A stretch of 64,000 nt of DNA. It comes from Pseudomonas sp. Its GTDB lineage: Bacteria; Pseudomonadota; Gammaproteobacteria; Pseudomonadales; Pseudomonadaceae. Of the stretch, positions 16,823 to 26,343 are shown piece after piece (the first letter of the stretch is position 1; every line of letters begins with the position of its first letter). The notes below the pieces were generated by a model. The model ran no database searches. It was not told where the DNA came from and saw only the letters and a program-made list of their open reading frames with translations. The stretch is taken from positions 171,801-235,800 of the forward strand of contig NZ_JAUYGD010000053.1 in NCBI RefSeq assembly GCF_030690725.1, given 5' to 3'. The position numbers were made by a program, and so were the translations under genes.

Positions 16823-18628
16823 ATGCCTGATTACAAGGCCCCCTTGCGTGATATCCGTTTCGTACGCGACGAACTGCTCGGCTACGAAGCGCATTATCAG
16901 AGCCTGCCTGGCTGCCAGGACGCTACTCCGGACATGGTCGACGCCATCCTTGAAGAAGGCGCCAAGTTCTGTGAGCAAGTGCTTTCGCCGCTGAATCGTG
17001 TAGGTGACACCGAAGGTTGCACCTGGTCCGCCGAAGGCGTGAAAACCCCAACCGGCTTCAAAGCTGCCTACAAGCAGTATGTAGAAGGTGGCTGGCCGAG
17101 CCTGGCTCACGACGTTGACCACGGCGGCCAAGGCCTGCCGGAGTCCCTGGGTCTGGTTGTCAGCGAAATGGTCGGCACCTCGAACTGGTCGTGGGGCATG
17201 TACCCAGGCCTGTCGCACGGCGCGATGAACACCATCTCCGAGCACGGCACCGACGAGCAGAAGCACACCTACCTGACCAAGCTGGTATCCGGCGAGTGGA
17301 CCGGCACCATGTGCCTGACCGAGCCGCATTGCGGCACCGACCTGGGCATGCTGCGTACCAAGGCCGAGCCTCAGGCTGACGGTTCGTACAAGGTTTCCGG
17401 CACCAAGATCTTTATCTCCGCTGGCGAACACGACATGGCCGATAACATCGTCCACATCGTGCTGGCCCGCCTGCCCGACGCGCCGCAAGGCACCAAAGGC
17501 ATCTCGCTGTTTATCGTGCCGAAGTTCTCGGTTAACGCTGACGGCACCGTTGGCGCACGTAACGCCGTTTCCTGTGGCTCGCTTGAGCACAAGATGGGCA
17601 TCCACGGTAACGCCACCTGCGTGATGAACTTCGACGGCGCTACCGGTTACCTGATCGGCCCGGCGAACAAAGGCTTGAACTGCATGTTCACCTTTATGAA
17701 CACCGCGCGTCTGGGTACTGCTCTGCAAGGTCTGGCTCACGCTGAAATCGGTTTCCAGGGTGGCCTGAAGTACGCTCGTGAGCGTCTGCAAATGCGTTCC
17801 CTGACTGGCCCGAAAGCGCCGGAAAAAGCCGCTGACCCGATCATCGTCCACCCGGACGTGCGTCGCATGCTGCTGACCATGAAAGCTTTCGCCGAAGGCA
17901 ACCGTGCGATGGTGTACTTCACCGCCAAGCAGGTTGATATCGTCAAGTACAGCAAAGACGAAGCTGAGAAGAAGCAAGCTGACGCACTGCTGGCTTTCCT
18001 CACGCCAATCGCCAAAGCATTCATGACCGAAGTTGGCTTCGAAGCAGCCAACCACGGCGTGCAGATCTATGGCGGCCACGGCTTTATCGCCGAGTGGGGC
18101 ATGGAGCAGAACGTTCGCGACAGCCGTATTTCCATGCTGTACGAAGGCACCACCGGTATCCAGGCACTCGACCTGCTGGGCCGTAAAGTGCTGCAGACTC
18201 AAGGCGAAGCGCTGAAAGGCTTCACCAAGATCGTGCACAAGTTCTGCCAGGCCAACGAAGCCAACGACGCCGTTAAAGCGTTCGTCGAGCCTCTGGCCAA
18301 GCTGAACAAAGAGTGGGGCGACCTGACCATGAAAGTGGGCATGGCCGCGATGAAAGACCGCGAAGAAGTCGGTGCCGCTTCGGTGGACTACCTGATGTAC
18401 TCCGGCTACGTCTGCCTGGCCTACTTCTGGGCTGACATGGCGCGCCTGGCTGCCGAGAAAATCGCTGCCGGTACTGAAGACGAAGCCTTCTACAAGGCCA
18501 AGCTGCAGACCGCTCGTTTCTACTTCGCGCGCATCCTGCCGCGTACCCGTAGCCACGTAGAGGCCATGCTGTCCGGCGCCAACAACCTGATGGACATGGA
18601 CGAAGAGCACTTCGCTCTGGGCTACTAA
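16823..18628 (+). CDS. Acyl-CoA dehydrogenase (FadE-type, PA0506-like)
   Basis: 601 residues from the ATG at 16823 ([18 protein letters not shown]). Flavoprotein catalysing the first beta-oxidation step. The order is an acyl-CoA dehydrogenase N-terminal extension, the FAD-contacting [20 protein letters not shown] and [15 protein letters not shown] region, the middle domain, [21 protein letters not shown] with the conserved [17 protein letters not shown], and a C-terminal extension ending in [12 protein letters not shown]. It is the first of three homologues here and the only one with a clear PsrA-type box. Codon use is very clean, suggesting high expression. Likely long-chain specific by synteny with PA0506, which is inference. 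Confidence 0.92.
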   Translation: MPDYKAPLRDIRFVRDELLGYEAHYQSLPGCQDATPDMVDAILEEGAKFCEQVLSPLNRVGDTEGCTWSAEGVKTPTGFKAAYKQYVEGGWPSLAHDVDHGGQGLPESLGLVVSEMVGTSNWSWGMYPGLSHGAMNTISEHGTDEQKHTYLTKLVSGEWTGTMCLTEPHCGTDLGMLRTKAEPQADGSYKVSGTKIFISAGEHDMADNIVHIVLARLPDAPQGTKGISLFIVPKFSVNADGTVGARNAVSCGSLEHKMGIHGNATCVMNFDGATGYLIGPANKGLNCMFTFMNTARLGTALQGLAHAEIGFQGGLKYARERLQMRSLTGPKAPEKAADPIIVHPDVRRMLLTMKAFAEGNRAMVYFTAKQVDIVKYSKDEAEKKQADALLAFLTPIAKAFMTEVGFEAANHGVQIYGGHGFIAEWGMEQNVRDSRISMLYEGTTGIQALDLLGRKVLQTQGEALKGFTKIVHKFCQANEANDAVKAFVEPLAKLNKEWGDLTMKVGMAAMKDREEVGAASVDYLMYSGYVCLAYFWADMARLAAEKIAAGTEDEAFYKAKLQTARFYFARILPRTRSHVEAMLSGANNLMDMDEEHFALGY

Positions 18629-18650
18629 GCCTTAGTTCCAGCGCAGGTCG

Positions 18651-18686
18651 AAAAACCGCTGCCCCTTGGGGTGGCGGTTTTTTTTG
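18651..18686 (+). terminator. Rho-independent terminator after the first acyl-CoA dehydrogenase
   Basis: 14-bp stem (AAAACCGCTGCCCC with GGGGTGGCGGTTTT, two G-T pairs), TT loop, T-run after it. It separates this gene from the diguanylate cyclase. Confidence 0.9.
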
Positions 18687-18803
18687 GCTAATCGAAAGTC
18701 CCAGGCAGCTTGTCGATTTGCCTGCCAGGTTCCGTGCGAAACACTCTCGTTACAGGCAAACTGCGCGGCGTTGTCCACTTTTCATTGTTGTGTGGAGCCC
18801 GTC

Positions 18804-20093
18804 TTGTCGCGTCTTGCTGCTGTGCGCTTCAGTCATTTTCTGCCTTCGCTGCTGCTTCTGCTCGGCGGCTTGCTGTTGGCGCGGCTGGCGGTGCTGAGCG
18901 AGTTTTTCACCTCGCTGTTCAATGTGCTGCCGACCCTGCTGCTATTGCTCGGCGGCGCGTTCTGCCTGGTCTATGGCCGTCAGCGCGAGGTGTTTCTGCT
19001 GCTGACGCTGTACCTCGGCTACTTTCTGCTCGATACCCAGGTCGATCATTTCCGCGCCACGGGACAGGTGCGCAGTGATGCTGCGCTGATTTTTCATCTG
19101 TGTAGCCTGTTGCTGCCGCTGCTCTACAGCCTGTATGCCGCTTGGCAGGAACGCACCCATCTGCTGCAGGACCTGATCGCCCGCGCCGCTGTGCTGCTGG
19201 CAGTCAGTGCGGTAGCGGTGGGCCTGGCGCAGCGCTTTCCCGAGGCGTTGCTGCACTGGTTGTCGCTGGTGCGCTGGCCGGCGCTGCAGGTCGAGTGGCT
19301 GGCGCTGGTGCAGCTGGCCTACCCGGTGTTTATCCTCGGTCTGATTCTGCTGCTGGTGCAGTACCTGCGTGCGCCGCGGCCGTTGCATGCGGCGCAGTTG
19401 CTGGGGCTGTGCGGCCTGCTGTGGATGCTGCCGAACACCTTTATTCTACCCAATGCGCTGAATGTGATGAGCAGCCAGATCATGCTGATTCTGGTCGCCG
19501 CAGTAGCACACGAGGCCTATCAGATGGCCTTCCGTGACGAGCTTACCGGTCTGCCGGGACGCCGCGCCTTGAATGAACGCCTGCAACGCTTAGGCCGCAG
19601 TTATGTGATCGCCATGGCCGATGTCGATCACTTCAAGAAATTCAACGACACCCATGGCCACGATGTCGGCGATCAGGTGCTGCGCCTGGTCGCCGCTCAG
19701 CTGCGCAAGATCGGCGGCGGAGGCAAGGCCTATCGTTATGGCGGCGAGGAATTCACCCTGGTGTTCCCCGGCAAGACACTTGAGGAGTGCCTGCCCCATC
19801 TTGAAGTGGTGCGCCAGGCCATCGAGACCTACCGCATCCAGCTACGCGATAAACAGCAGCGCCCGCAGGACGATAAGCAGGGGCGGGCACGGCGGGCCGG
19901 CAGCGCGGCGAGTCAGGTGTCGGTGACCGTCAGCATGGGCGTGGCTGAGCGCGGGTTGGAGCAACGCAGCCCGGAAGAGGTGCTCAAGGCCGCCGACCAG
20001 GCGCTGTATAACGCCAAGGGCGCTGGGCGTAACTGTGTGCGCAGTTATGGTCAGCGGCGCGGGGCGGTCAAGCTGGATACCGCGCGCACCTGA
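18804..20093 (+). CDS. Membrane-bound diguanylate cyclase (GGDEF)
   Basis: 429 residues if started at the TTG at 18804, which has GGAG 6 nt upstream; a GTG at 18792 is the alternative. About seven N-terminal hydrophobic segments (to about residue 240) precede a GGDEF domain with DELTGLPGRRALNERL, DVDHFKKFNDTHGHDVGDQVL and the active-site RYGGEEFTLVF. An insert of about 25 residues with KQQRPQDDKQGRARR lies before the last strand. The motif is intact, so c-di-GMP synthesis is expected; no I-site RxxD is obvious. It lies between two fadE paralogues, with its own terminator upstream. Confidence 0.88.
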   Translation: MSRLAAVRFSHFLPSLLLLLGGLLLARLAVLSEFFTSLFNVLPTLLLLLGGAFCLVYGRQREVFLLLTLYLGYFLLDTQVDHFRATGQVRSDAALIFHLCSLLLPLLYSLYAAWQERTHLLQDLIARAAVLLAVSAVAVGLAQRFPEALLHWLSLVRWPALQVEWLALVQLAYPVFILGLILLLVQYLRAPRPLHAAQLLGLCGLLWMLPNTFILPNALNVMSSQIMLILVAAVAHEAYQMAFRDELTGLPGRRALNERLQRLGRSYVIAMADVDHFKKFNDTHGHDVGDQVLRLVAAQLRKIGGGGKAYRYGGEEFTLVFPGKTLEECLPHLEVVRQAIETYRIQLRDKQQRPQDDKQGRARRAGSAASQVSVTVSMGVAERGLEQRSPEEVLKAADQALYNAKGAGRNCVRSYGQRRGAVKLDTART

Positions 20094-20205
20094 GACTGCC
20101 AGGGCTAATGGCAGTGTATTCAGCATCCGCACTGTGATTGTTGAGGCGCCGCATGAGCCGTAGCGTAGGCAGCTAATCCACGCTCTAGCTGACGGAGATG
20201 CCAGC

Positions 20206-22002
20206 ATGCCCGAGTACAAAGCCCCCCTGCGCGATATGCACTTTCTGATCGACGAGGTCTTCGACTTTCATGCCGGCTACGCCGCGATGGGCGCCAGCGA
20301 CGCCACCCCGGATATGGTCAGCGCGATCCTCGCCGAGGGCGCGAAGTTCTGCGAGCAGGTGCTGGCCCCGCTGAATCGCTCCGGTGATGAAGAGGAATGC
20401 CAGATCAACGATGGCGTGGTGACCACACCCAAGGGTTTCAAGGAAGCCTTTGCCCAGTACGTTGAGGGTGGCTGGAATGGCCTGGCTGCGGACCCGGCCT
20501 ACGGCGGCCAGGGTCTGCCGCATTCCCTCGGTCTATTGATCGGGGAAATGGTCGGCGCGAGCAACACCTCCTGGGGCATGTACCCCGGCCTGACCCACGG
20601 CGCGATGTCGGCGATCCACGCCCACGGCACCGAAGCGCAGAAGCAGACCTACCTGAGCAAACTCACCGAAGGCAGCTGGACCGGCACCATGTGCCTGACC
20701 GAAGCCCACTGCGGTACCGACCTGGGGCTGATCAAGACCCGCGCCGTGCCCCAGGCCGATGGCAGCTATGCGGTCAGCGGCAGCAAGATCTTTATCTCCG
20801 CCGGCGAGCACGATATGAGCGAGAACATCGTGCATCTGGTGCTGGCCAAACTGCCCGACGCGCCGGCTGGCACCAAGGGTATCTCGCTGTTTATCGTGCC
20901 CAAGTTTCTGCCTAACGCGGAAGGGCAGGCAGGGGCGCGCAACGGCGTCAGCTGCGGCTCGATCGAACACAAGATGGGCATCAAGGCTTCCGCCACTTGC
21001 GTGATGAACTTCGATAGCGCCACCGGTTATCTGATCGGCGAGGCCAACAAGGGCCTCATCTGCATGTTCACCATGATGAACCACGCACGCCTGGGCACCG
21101 GCATGCAGGGTCTGTGTCTGGGTGAAACCAGCTTCCAGGGCGCGATCAAGTACGCCACTGAGCGGCTGCAGATGCGTGCGCTGACCGGGCCGAAGGCACC
21201 GGATAAAGCCGCCGACCCGATCATCGTGCATCCCGATGTGCGGCGCATGCTGCTGACCATGAAAGCCTTCAACGAAGGCAACCGCGCGCTGGCCTATTTC
21301 ACCGCGCAGCTGATCGATCAGGCGCACCGTGGTGATAGCGCCGAGCAGCGTGAAGAGGCGGAGAACCTGCTGGCTTTCCTCACGCCGATCTGCAAAGCCT
21401 TTATGACCGAGACCGGCCTGGAAGTGACCAACCACGGTATGCAGGTATTCGGCGGCCACGGTTTTATCCGCGAGTGGGGCATGGAGCAGCTGGTGCGTGA
21501 CTGCCGCATTGCGCCTATCTACGAAGGCACCAACGGCATCCAGGCCCTCGATCTGCTCGGACGCAAGGTGCTCGGTAGCCAGGGCAAATTGCTGCGTGGC
21601 TTTACCAAGATCGTTCACAAACTCTGTGAGGCCCAGGCCGAGCATCCGCAGCTCAAGGGCTATGTCGCCCAACTGGCGACGCTCAATCAGCAGTGGGGCG
21701 TGCTGACCCAGAAGATCGGCATGGTGGCGATGAAGAACCCGGACGAAGTCGGCGCGGCGTCGGTGGATTACCTGATGTATTCCGGCTACGTCACCCTGGC
21801 GTACTTCTGGCTGCGCATGGCCCTGGTTGCCGAGCAGAAGCTGGCGGAGGGCGCGGGTGATGCAGCGTTCTACCAGGCCAAGCTGGCCACCTGCGAGTTC
21901 TACTTCAAACGCCTGTTGCCGCGTACCGCCACCCACCTGGCCGGTGCTGAGGCGGGCAGTGAGTGTCTGATGCGTTTGCCGGCGGAACACTTCGCCCTCT
22001 GA
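20206..22002 (+). CDS. Acyl-CoA dehydrogenase (PA0507-like)
   Basis: 598 residues, close paralogue of the genes before and after. It has MPEYKAPLRDMHFLIDEVFDF at the start, [41 protein letters not shown], and [44 protein letters not shown] lies 12 nt before the ATG. Expected to carry FAD and oxidise acyl-CoA; chain-length preference unknown. It has its own terminator at 22021 and no recognised operator. Confidence 0.92.
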   Translation: MPEYKAPLRDMHFLIDEVFDFHAGYAAMGASDATPDMVSAILAEGAKFCEQVLAPLNRSGDEEECQINDGVVTTPKGFKEAFAQYVEGGWNGLAADPAYGGQGLPHSLGLLIGEMVGASNTSWGMYPGLTHGAMSAIHAHGTEAQKQTYLSKLTEGSWTGTMCLTEAHCGTDLGLIKTRAVPQADGSYAVSGSKIFISAGEHDMSENIVHLVLAKLPDAPAGTKGISLFIVPKFLPNAEGQAGARNGVSCGSIEHKMGIKASATCVMNFDSATGYLIGEANKGLICMFTMMNHARLGTGMQGLCLGETSFQGAIKYATERLQMRALTGPKAPDKAADPIIVHPDVRRMLLTMKAFNEGNRALAYFTAQLIDQAHRGDSAEQREEAENLLAFLTPICKAFMTETGLEVTNHGMQVFGGHGFIREWGMEQLVRDCRIAPIYEGTNGIQALDLLGRKVLGSQGKLLRGFTKIVHKLCEAQAEHPQLKGYVAQLATLNQQWGVLTQKIGMVAMKNPDEVGAASVDYLMYSGYVTLAYFWLRMALVAEQKLAEGAGDAAFYQAKLATCEFYFKRLLPRTATHLAGAEAGSECLMRLPAEHFAL

Positions 22003-22020
22003 CAGGCGGTTGTAACCCAC

Positions 22021-22048
22021 ACAAAGCCCGCCATCCGGCGGGTTTTGT
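22021..22048 (+). terminator. Rho-independent terminator after the second acyl-CoA dehydrogenase
   Basis: ACAAAGCCCGCC / GGCGGGTTTTGT stem with an ATCC loop. Confidence 0.85.
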
Positions 22049-22084
22049 CGTAATACGGGGTTGGTTGGCCTAACAAACGGATGA

Positions 22085-22098
22085 TGACCATTTGGTCA
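22085..22098. promoter_or_regulatory. Palindrome upstream of the third acyl-CoA dehydrogenase
   Basis: TGACCA-TT-TGGTCA, perfect arms, about 100 bp before the ATG at 22198. It could be an operator; no known consensus is assigned. Confidence 0.35.
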
Positions 22099-22197
22099 CG
22101 ACGCGACGCTATGTGTCTAAAAAGTTGTTCGGTTAGACTCGGTGCACATCTTTACACCTACTGCTTCACATCTGCTGCTCGTTCGAGGAATTGCCCC

Positions 22198-23976
22198 ATG
22201 GCTGACTACAAAGCTCCCCTACGCGATATGCGCTTCGTGCTCAATGAAGTGTTTGAAGTTTCCAAGCTGTGGGCCCAGTTGCCGGCCTTGGCTGAAGTGG
22301 TTGATGAAGACACTGCCGCGGCCATTCTCGAAGAAGCCGGCAAGGTCACTGGCGGCGTAATCGCCCCGCTGAACCGCAGTGGCGACGAAGAAGGTTGCTC
22401 CTGGGCAAATGGCTCGGTGAAAACCCCGGCCGGCTTCCCGGAAGCCTACAAAACCTACGCCGAAGGCGGCTGGGTTGGCGTTGGTGGCGACCCGGTATTC
22501 GGCGGTATGGGCATGCCCAAGGCGATCTCGGCCCAGGTCGAAGAAATGGTCAACTCGGCCAACCTGTCGTTCGGCCTGTACCCGATGCTGACCGCCGGTG
22601 CCTGCCTGTCGATCAACGCCCACGCCAGCGAAGAGCTGAAAGAGAAATACCTGCCGAACATGTATTCCGGCGTATGGGCAGGCTCCATGTGCCTGACCGA
22701 GCCGCATGCCGGCACCGACCTGGGCATCATCCGCACCAAGGCCGAGCCGCAGGCTGATGGCAGCTTCAAGGTTTCCGGCACCAAGATCTTTATCACCGGC
22801 GGTGAGCACGACCTGACCGAGAACATCATCCACCTGGTACTGGCCAAGCTGCCGGACGCCCCAGCGGGCCCGAAAGGTATCTCGCTGTTCCTGGTGCCGA
22901 AGTTTATGGTCAACGCCGACGGTTCCTTGGGCGAGCAGAACAGCCTGTCCTGCGGCTCCATCGAACACAAGATGGGTATCAAGGCCTCGGCCACCTGCGT
23001 GATGAACTTCGACGGTGCTACCGGCTGGATCGTCGATGCGCCGAACAAGGGCCTCGCCGCCATGTTCACCATGATGAACTACGAGCGTCTGGGCGTTGGT
23101 ATCCAGGGCCTGTCCCTGGGCGAACGCAGCTACCAGAACGCCGTGGAATACGCCCGCGACCGTATCCAGAGCCGCGCGCCGACTGGCCCGGTGGCTAAAG
23201 ACAAAGCCGCCGACCCGATCATCGTGCACCCGGATGTGCGTCGCATGCTGCTGACCATGAAAGCGCTGAACGAAGGCGGCCGTGCCTTCTCCAGCTACGT
23301 GGCCATGCAGCTCGACACCGCCAAGTACAGCATCGAGCCCGCCACCCGCAAGCGCGCCGAAGAGCTGGTTGCTTTGCTGACTCCGGTAGCTAAAGCCTTC
23401 CTCACCGATATGGCGCTGGAAACCACCACCCACGGCCAGCAGATTTTCGGCGGCCACGGTTATATCCGTGAGTGGGGTCAGGAGCAGCTGATCCGCGACT
23501 GCCGCATCACCCAGATCTACGAAGGCACCAACGGTATCCAGGCGCTCGATCTGGTCGGCCGTAAAGTGGTCGGCAGCGGCGGTGCGTTCTACAAGCACTT
23601 CGCCGAAGAGATCAAAGCCTTCACCGATTCCGCCGACAGCAGCCTGGCCGAATTTATCGAGCCGCTGAAAGGCGCCATCGCCAACCTGGAACTGATGACC
23701 GCCGACCTGCTGGAACGCGCCAAGGCCAACCCGAATGAAGTCGGCGCTGCCTCGGTTGAGTACCTGCAAGTGTTTGGTTACACCGCCTATGCCTACATGT
23801 GGGCCCTGATGGCACGCACCGCGCTGGCCAAGCAGGATCAGGACGAGTTCTACGTCAGCAAACTGGGCACCGCGCGTTTCTTCTTCGCCCGCCTGCTGCC
23901 GCGTATCCACTCGCTGACTGCATCGGTCAAGGCTGGTAGCGAAAGCCTGTACCTGCTCGACGCTGCGCAGTTCTAA
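22198..23976 (+). CDS. Acyl-CoA dehydrogenase (PA0508-like)
   Basis: 592 residues from the ATG at 22198 ([21 protein letters not shown]), with GAGGAA 9 nt upstream. It is the most diverged of the three paralogues but shares the same core: CLTEPHAGTDLGIIRTKAEP, KIFITGGEHDLTENIIHLVLA, FGGHGYIREWGQEQLIRDCRI and YEGTNGIQALDLVGRKV. The family's C-terminal extension is shorter. By synteny with PA0508 it may prefer shorter (medium) chains; this is inferred, not shown. A strong terminator follows. Confidence 0.92.
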   Translation: MADYKAPLRDMRFVLNEVFEVSKLWAQLPALAEVVDEDTAAAILEEAGKVTGGVIAPLNRSGDEEGCSWANGSVKTPAGFPEAYKTYAEGGWVGVGGDPVFGGMGMPKAISAQVEEMVNSANLSFGLYPMLTAGACLSINAHASEELKEKYLPNMYSGVWAGSMCLTEPHAGTDLGIIRTKAEPQADGSFKVSGTKIFITGGEHDLTENIIHLVLAKLPDAPAGPKGISLFLVPKFMVNADGSLGEQNSLSCGSIEHKMGIKASATCVMNFDGATGWIVDAPNKGLAAMFTMMNYERLGVGIQGLSLGERSYQNAVEYARDRIQSRAPTGPVAKDKAADPIIVHPDVRRMLLTMKALNEGGRAFSSYVAMQLDTAKYSIEPATRKRAEELVALLTPVAKAFLTDMALETTTHGQQIFGGHGYIREWGQEQLIRDCRITQIYEGTNGIQALDLVGRKVVGSGGAFYKHFAEEIKAFTDSADSSLAEFIEPLKGAIANLELMTADLLERAKANPNEVGAASVEYLQVFGYTAYAYMWALMARTALAKQDQDEFYVSKLGTARFFFARLLPRIHSLTASVKAGSESLYLLDAAQF

Positions 23977-24030
23977 AGATTGCTTGGTAACAACAAAACT
24001 CTGGCACAGCGCCTAATGCTGTTCACATAA

Positions 24031-24072
24031 GAAAAATGCCGCTTTCCCTTGCCTGGGAAGCGGCATTTTTTT
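24031..24072 (+). terminator. Rho-independent terminator
   Basis: AAAAATGCCGCTTTCCC pairs with GGGAAGCGGCATTTTT across a TTGCCT loop, followed by more T residues. Ends the third acyl-CoA dehydrogenase transcript. Confidence 0.92.
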
Positions 24073-24082
24073 GTGCTCAAAG

Positions 24083-24138
24083 CCGTAGGATGGGTGCGAA
24101 CCCATCAGCCAATTGATGGGTTAGCACCCATCCTACGG
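24083..24138. repeat. Palindromic intergenic repeat
   Basis: CCGTAGGATGGGTGCGAACC at the left pairs with GGTTAGCACCCATCCTACGG at the right; the centre CCATCAGCCAATTGATGG is a second nested stem. A common Pseudomonas repeat class. Confidence 0.75.
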
Positions 24139-24150
24139 TCTATAAACCAG

Positions 24151-24177
24151 AGCCCCGGCCCAGTGCCGGGGCTTTTG
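24151..24177. terminator. Terminator hairpin
   Basis: AGCCCCGGC / GCCGGGGCT with a CCAGT loop, then TTTT. It lies 28 nt beyond the hutD stop on the minus strand; the T-run is on the plus strand. Confidence 0.65.
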
Positions 24178-24204
24178 CGTTTAAGGGCCTGGATTTGTCT
24201 GGCG

Positions 24205-24837
24205 CTAAACCCAGTTATCTCTTAGCCGATCAATGGCGTCCTGCCCGGCGCTGCACGGCTCCAGTCGCGCCAAATAGAGGCCGCTGCGGCCATGGCTGGT
24301 CAGCTGCCAGGGGATGGCTTCGTCTTGCACCAGCAAGCCTTGCCCGGCGTTCAGGCTCACGGGCGCGGTGTCGGCCCTGGCGCACGTCAGGCCTGCGCCG
24401 CTGCAGCAGTAGATAAACAGCACCGCGCTGCTGTCGAGCCACTGCTGGCCCTGCAGCTCGCGGTATTCCAGGCGCTGTTGCCAGCGGTTGCGCCGGCTCA
24501 TCAGATTGAAGTCCTGCACCGGGCCATCAAGCAGCTCGGCCTGCACATCCAGCTCGCCGGGAAAGGCCACCACCGGGGTGTGGCTATCGAGCTCAAGGCT
24601 GATCTGCTCGGGCAGATTCAGGCGCAGGCCCGCGCCGCAGAGCAAGCCCAGGCTGCGGTCGATGCCGGGGTAATGCGAGAAGGGGTCGGCGCTCTCCACC
24701 CGCGCGCTGCTAATACGCCACTCAAAGTTGTTTAGATCCGCGTCAGTCGGCGCGATGGCCAGTTCCAGGGTTACACCCTTGCCGTTCTTCCACGGCAGTT
24801 GGCGGGCGGTGCTGCTGTCGATAATACGGATGCTCAC
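24205..24837 (-). CDS. hutD: HutD-family protein
   Basis: 210 residues beginning at a GTG (24837), SIRIIDSSTARQLPWKNGKGVTLELAI, which is the HutD opening (PWKNGGG-type). The sequence continues with WRISSARVESADPFSHYPGIDRSL and a cupin-like fold. HutD is a conserved member of hut clusters; it has been proposed to limit histidine-derived intermediates, but its biochemistry is unsettled. Divergent from hutI, with a HutC-type palindrome about 30 bp upstream of its start. Confidence 0.9.
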   Translation of the reverse strand: MSIRIIDSSTARQLPWKNGKGVTLELAIAPTDADLNNFEWRISSARVESADPFSHYPGIDRSLGLLCGAGLRLNLPEQISLELDSHTPVVAFPGELDVQAELLDGPVQDFNLMSRRNRWQQRLEYRELQGQQWLDSSAVLFIYCCSGAGLTCARADTAPVSLNAGQGLLVQDEAIPWQLTSHGRSGLYLARLEPCSAGQDAIDRLRDNWV

Positions 24838-24865
24838 GGCGGTTGCTCATACAGGCTTTTTGCAT

Positions 24866-24877
24866 ATGTATATACAT
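24866..24877. promoter_or_regulatory. HutC-type operator in front of hutD
   Basis: ATGTATATACAT, a perfect palindrome containing TGTATATACA, the core of the Pseudomonas HutC site (TTGTA-N2-TACAA type). Confidence 0.7.
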
Positions 24878-25050
24878 TAACGTTTTGCGGCTGCACAGAG
24901 GCTGTGCCAGGCGAGCGCTGCCGTTCGTCTGCTGCTGGACTTTACTGTTGCACAGCATGCGCCGTCTATCTCGGCGGTTTCTTTGGTTATGCTTTAGCGC
25001 GGGCATATGACGGTTGTAGCACGGCAGTGATTTTTGGCTGACGAACGGGG

Positions 25051-25079
25051 TTGACGACTGCATGGTCGAATTTTATTGT
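25051..25079 (+). promoter_or_regulatory. Putative promoter of hutI
   Basis: TTGACG at 25051-25056, 17-bp spacer, TATTGT at 25074-25079. The -10 overlaps the HutC-type operator at 25076. Confidence 0.55.
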
Positions 25080-25087
25080 ATATACAA
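25076..25087. promoter_or_regulatory. HutC-type operator in front of hutI
   Basis: TTGTATATACAA, perfect palindrome 20 bp before the hutI ATG and over the -10. It matches the known HutC recognition core more closely than the hutD-side site. Confidence 0.75.
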
Positions 25088-25107
25088 GTTCGCTCAAGGA
25101 GAGTCCC

Positions 25108-26343
25108 ATGTCCCCGTCCGCCCCGCGCCTGCTTTGGCGCGAGCTCTGCCTCTTTGATGGCCTGACGACGCTGGCTGAGCCGGTCAATCTGCTGGTGGCG
25201 GATGGCAAGGTCGCGGGACTGTGGCCTACCAGCGCGTTTCCTGAAGCTATGGCTGAAGGCGCGCTCGAAGCCGGGCACGGCGGGGTGATGACCCCGGGTC
25301 TGGTGGATTGCCACACGCATCTGGTGTACGCCGGCAACCGCGCCGCTGAATTCGAGCAGCGTCTTGAGGGCGTCAGCTACGCCGAGATCGCCAAGGCCGG
25401 CGGCGGTATTCTCAGTACCGTGCGCGCCACCCGTGCGGCCAGCGAGGACGAGCTGCTGGCGCAGAGCCTGCCGCGTTTGCAGGCGCTGCTGGACGACGGT
25501 GTGACCACCCTGGAAATCAAATCCGGCTACGGCCTCAGCACCGCTGATGAATTGAAGATGCTGCGCGTCGCCCGCCGCCTCGGCGAGCTGCTGCCGCTGC
25601 GCATCACCACTACCTTGCTCGGCGCCCACGCCTTGCCGGCGGAGTTCGTCGGCGACAGCGATGGCTATATCGCTCTGGTGTGCAACGAGATGATCCCGGC
25701 GGCTGTTGCCGAAGGCCTGGTCGATGCGGTGGATGTGTTCTGCGAAAACATTGCCTTTAGCCCGGCGCAGTGCGAGCTGGTGTTCCAGGCTGCGCAACGT
25801 CACGGCCTGCCGATCAAGGTGCACGCCGAGCAGCTGTCCAATCAGGGCGCCAGTGCCCTGGCCGCGCGCTATCAGGGCCTCTCGGCCGACCATATCGAGT
25901 TTCTCGACGAGGCCGGGGTTCAAGCCATGGCCGCTGCTGGCACCGTGGCCACTCTGTTGCCAGGGGCCTTTTATACCCTGCGCGAAACCCAGCTGCCGCC
26001 CATCGCGCTGCTGCGTCAGTACAACGTGCCGATGGCCCTGGCCAGCGATGCCAACCCCGGCACCTCGCCGATCTGCTTTCCAACCCTGACCCTTAACCAA
26101 GCCTGCACCCTGTTCCGTTTGACCCCGCGCGAAGCCCTGGCCGGTATGACCGCCCACGCCGCCCGCGCTCTCGGCCGCCCAGATCTCGGGCGGATCGAGG
26201 TTGGGGCCCCCGCCGATCTGTGCCTGTGGGATGTGCAGCAACCTGCCGAACTGGCCTATGCGGTCCAGCCGGGGCGGCTGCGTCAGCGCATCTTCAACGG
26301 CGCCATTAGCTACAGCAAAGAGGTCAACAGCCATGCACGCTGA
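25108..26343 (+). CDS. hutI: Imidazolonepropionase
   Basis: Hydrolyses imidazolone-5-propionate to N-formimidoyl-L-glutamate, the third step of histidine degradation. 411 residues from the ATG at 25108 (AAGGAGAG upstream). Amidohydrolase fold with metal ligands in [26 protein letters not shown] and [10 protein letters not shown]. hutG starts 11 nt before its stop codon ends, so they are translationally coupled. Confidence 0.96.
   Translation: MSPSAPRLLWRELCLFDGLTTLAEPVNLLVADGKVAGLWPTSAFPEAMAEGALEAGHGGVMTPGLVDCHTHLVYAGNRAAEFEQRLEGVSYAEIAKAGGGILSTVRATRAASEDELLAQSLPRLQALLDDGVTTLEIKSGYGLSTADELKMLRVARRLGELLPLRITTTLLGAHALPAEFVGDSDGYIALVCNEMIPAAVAEGLVDAVDVFCENIAFSPAQCELVFQAAQRHGLPIKVHAEQLSNQGASALAARYQGLSADHIEFLDEAGVQAMAAAGTVATLLPGAFYTLRETQLPPIALLRQYNVPMALASDANPGTSPICFPTLTLNQACTLFRLTPREALAGMTAHAARALGRPDLGRIEVGAPADLCLWDVQQPAELAYAVQPGRLRQRIFNGAISYSKEVNSHAR

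Noticed and set aside
16814..18610. Long minus-strand frame opposite the first acyl-CoA dehydrogenase
   Set aside because: Antisense shadow; the same is true at 20533-22020, 22219-23910 and 28658-30424 (opposite hutU).
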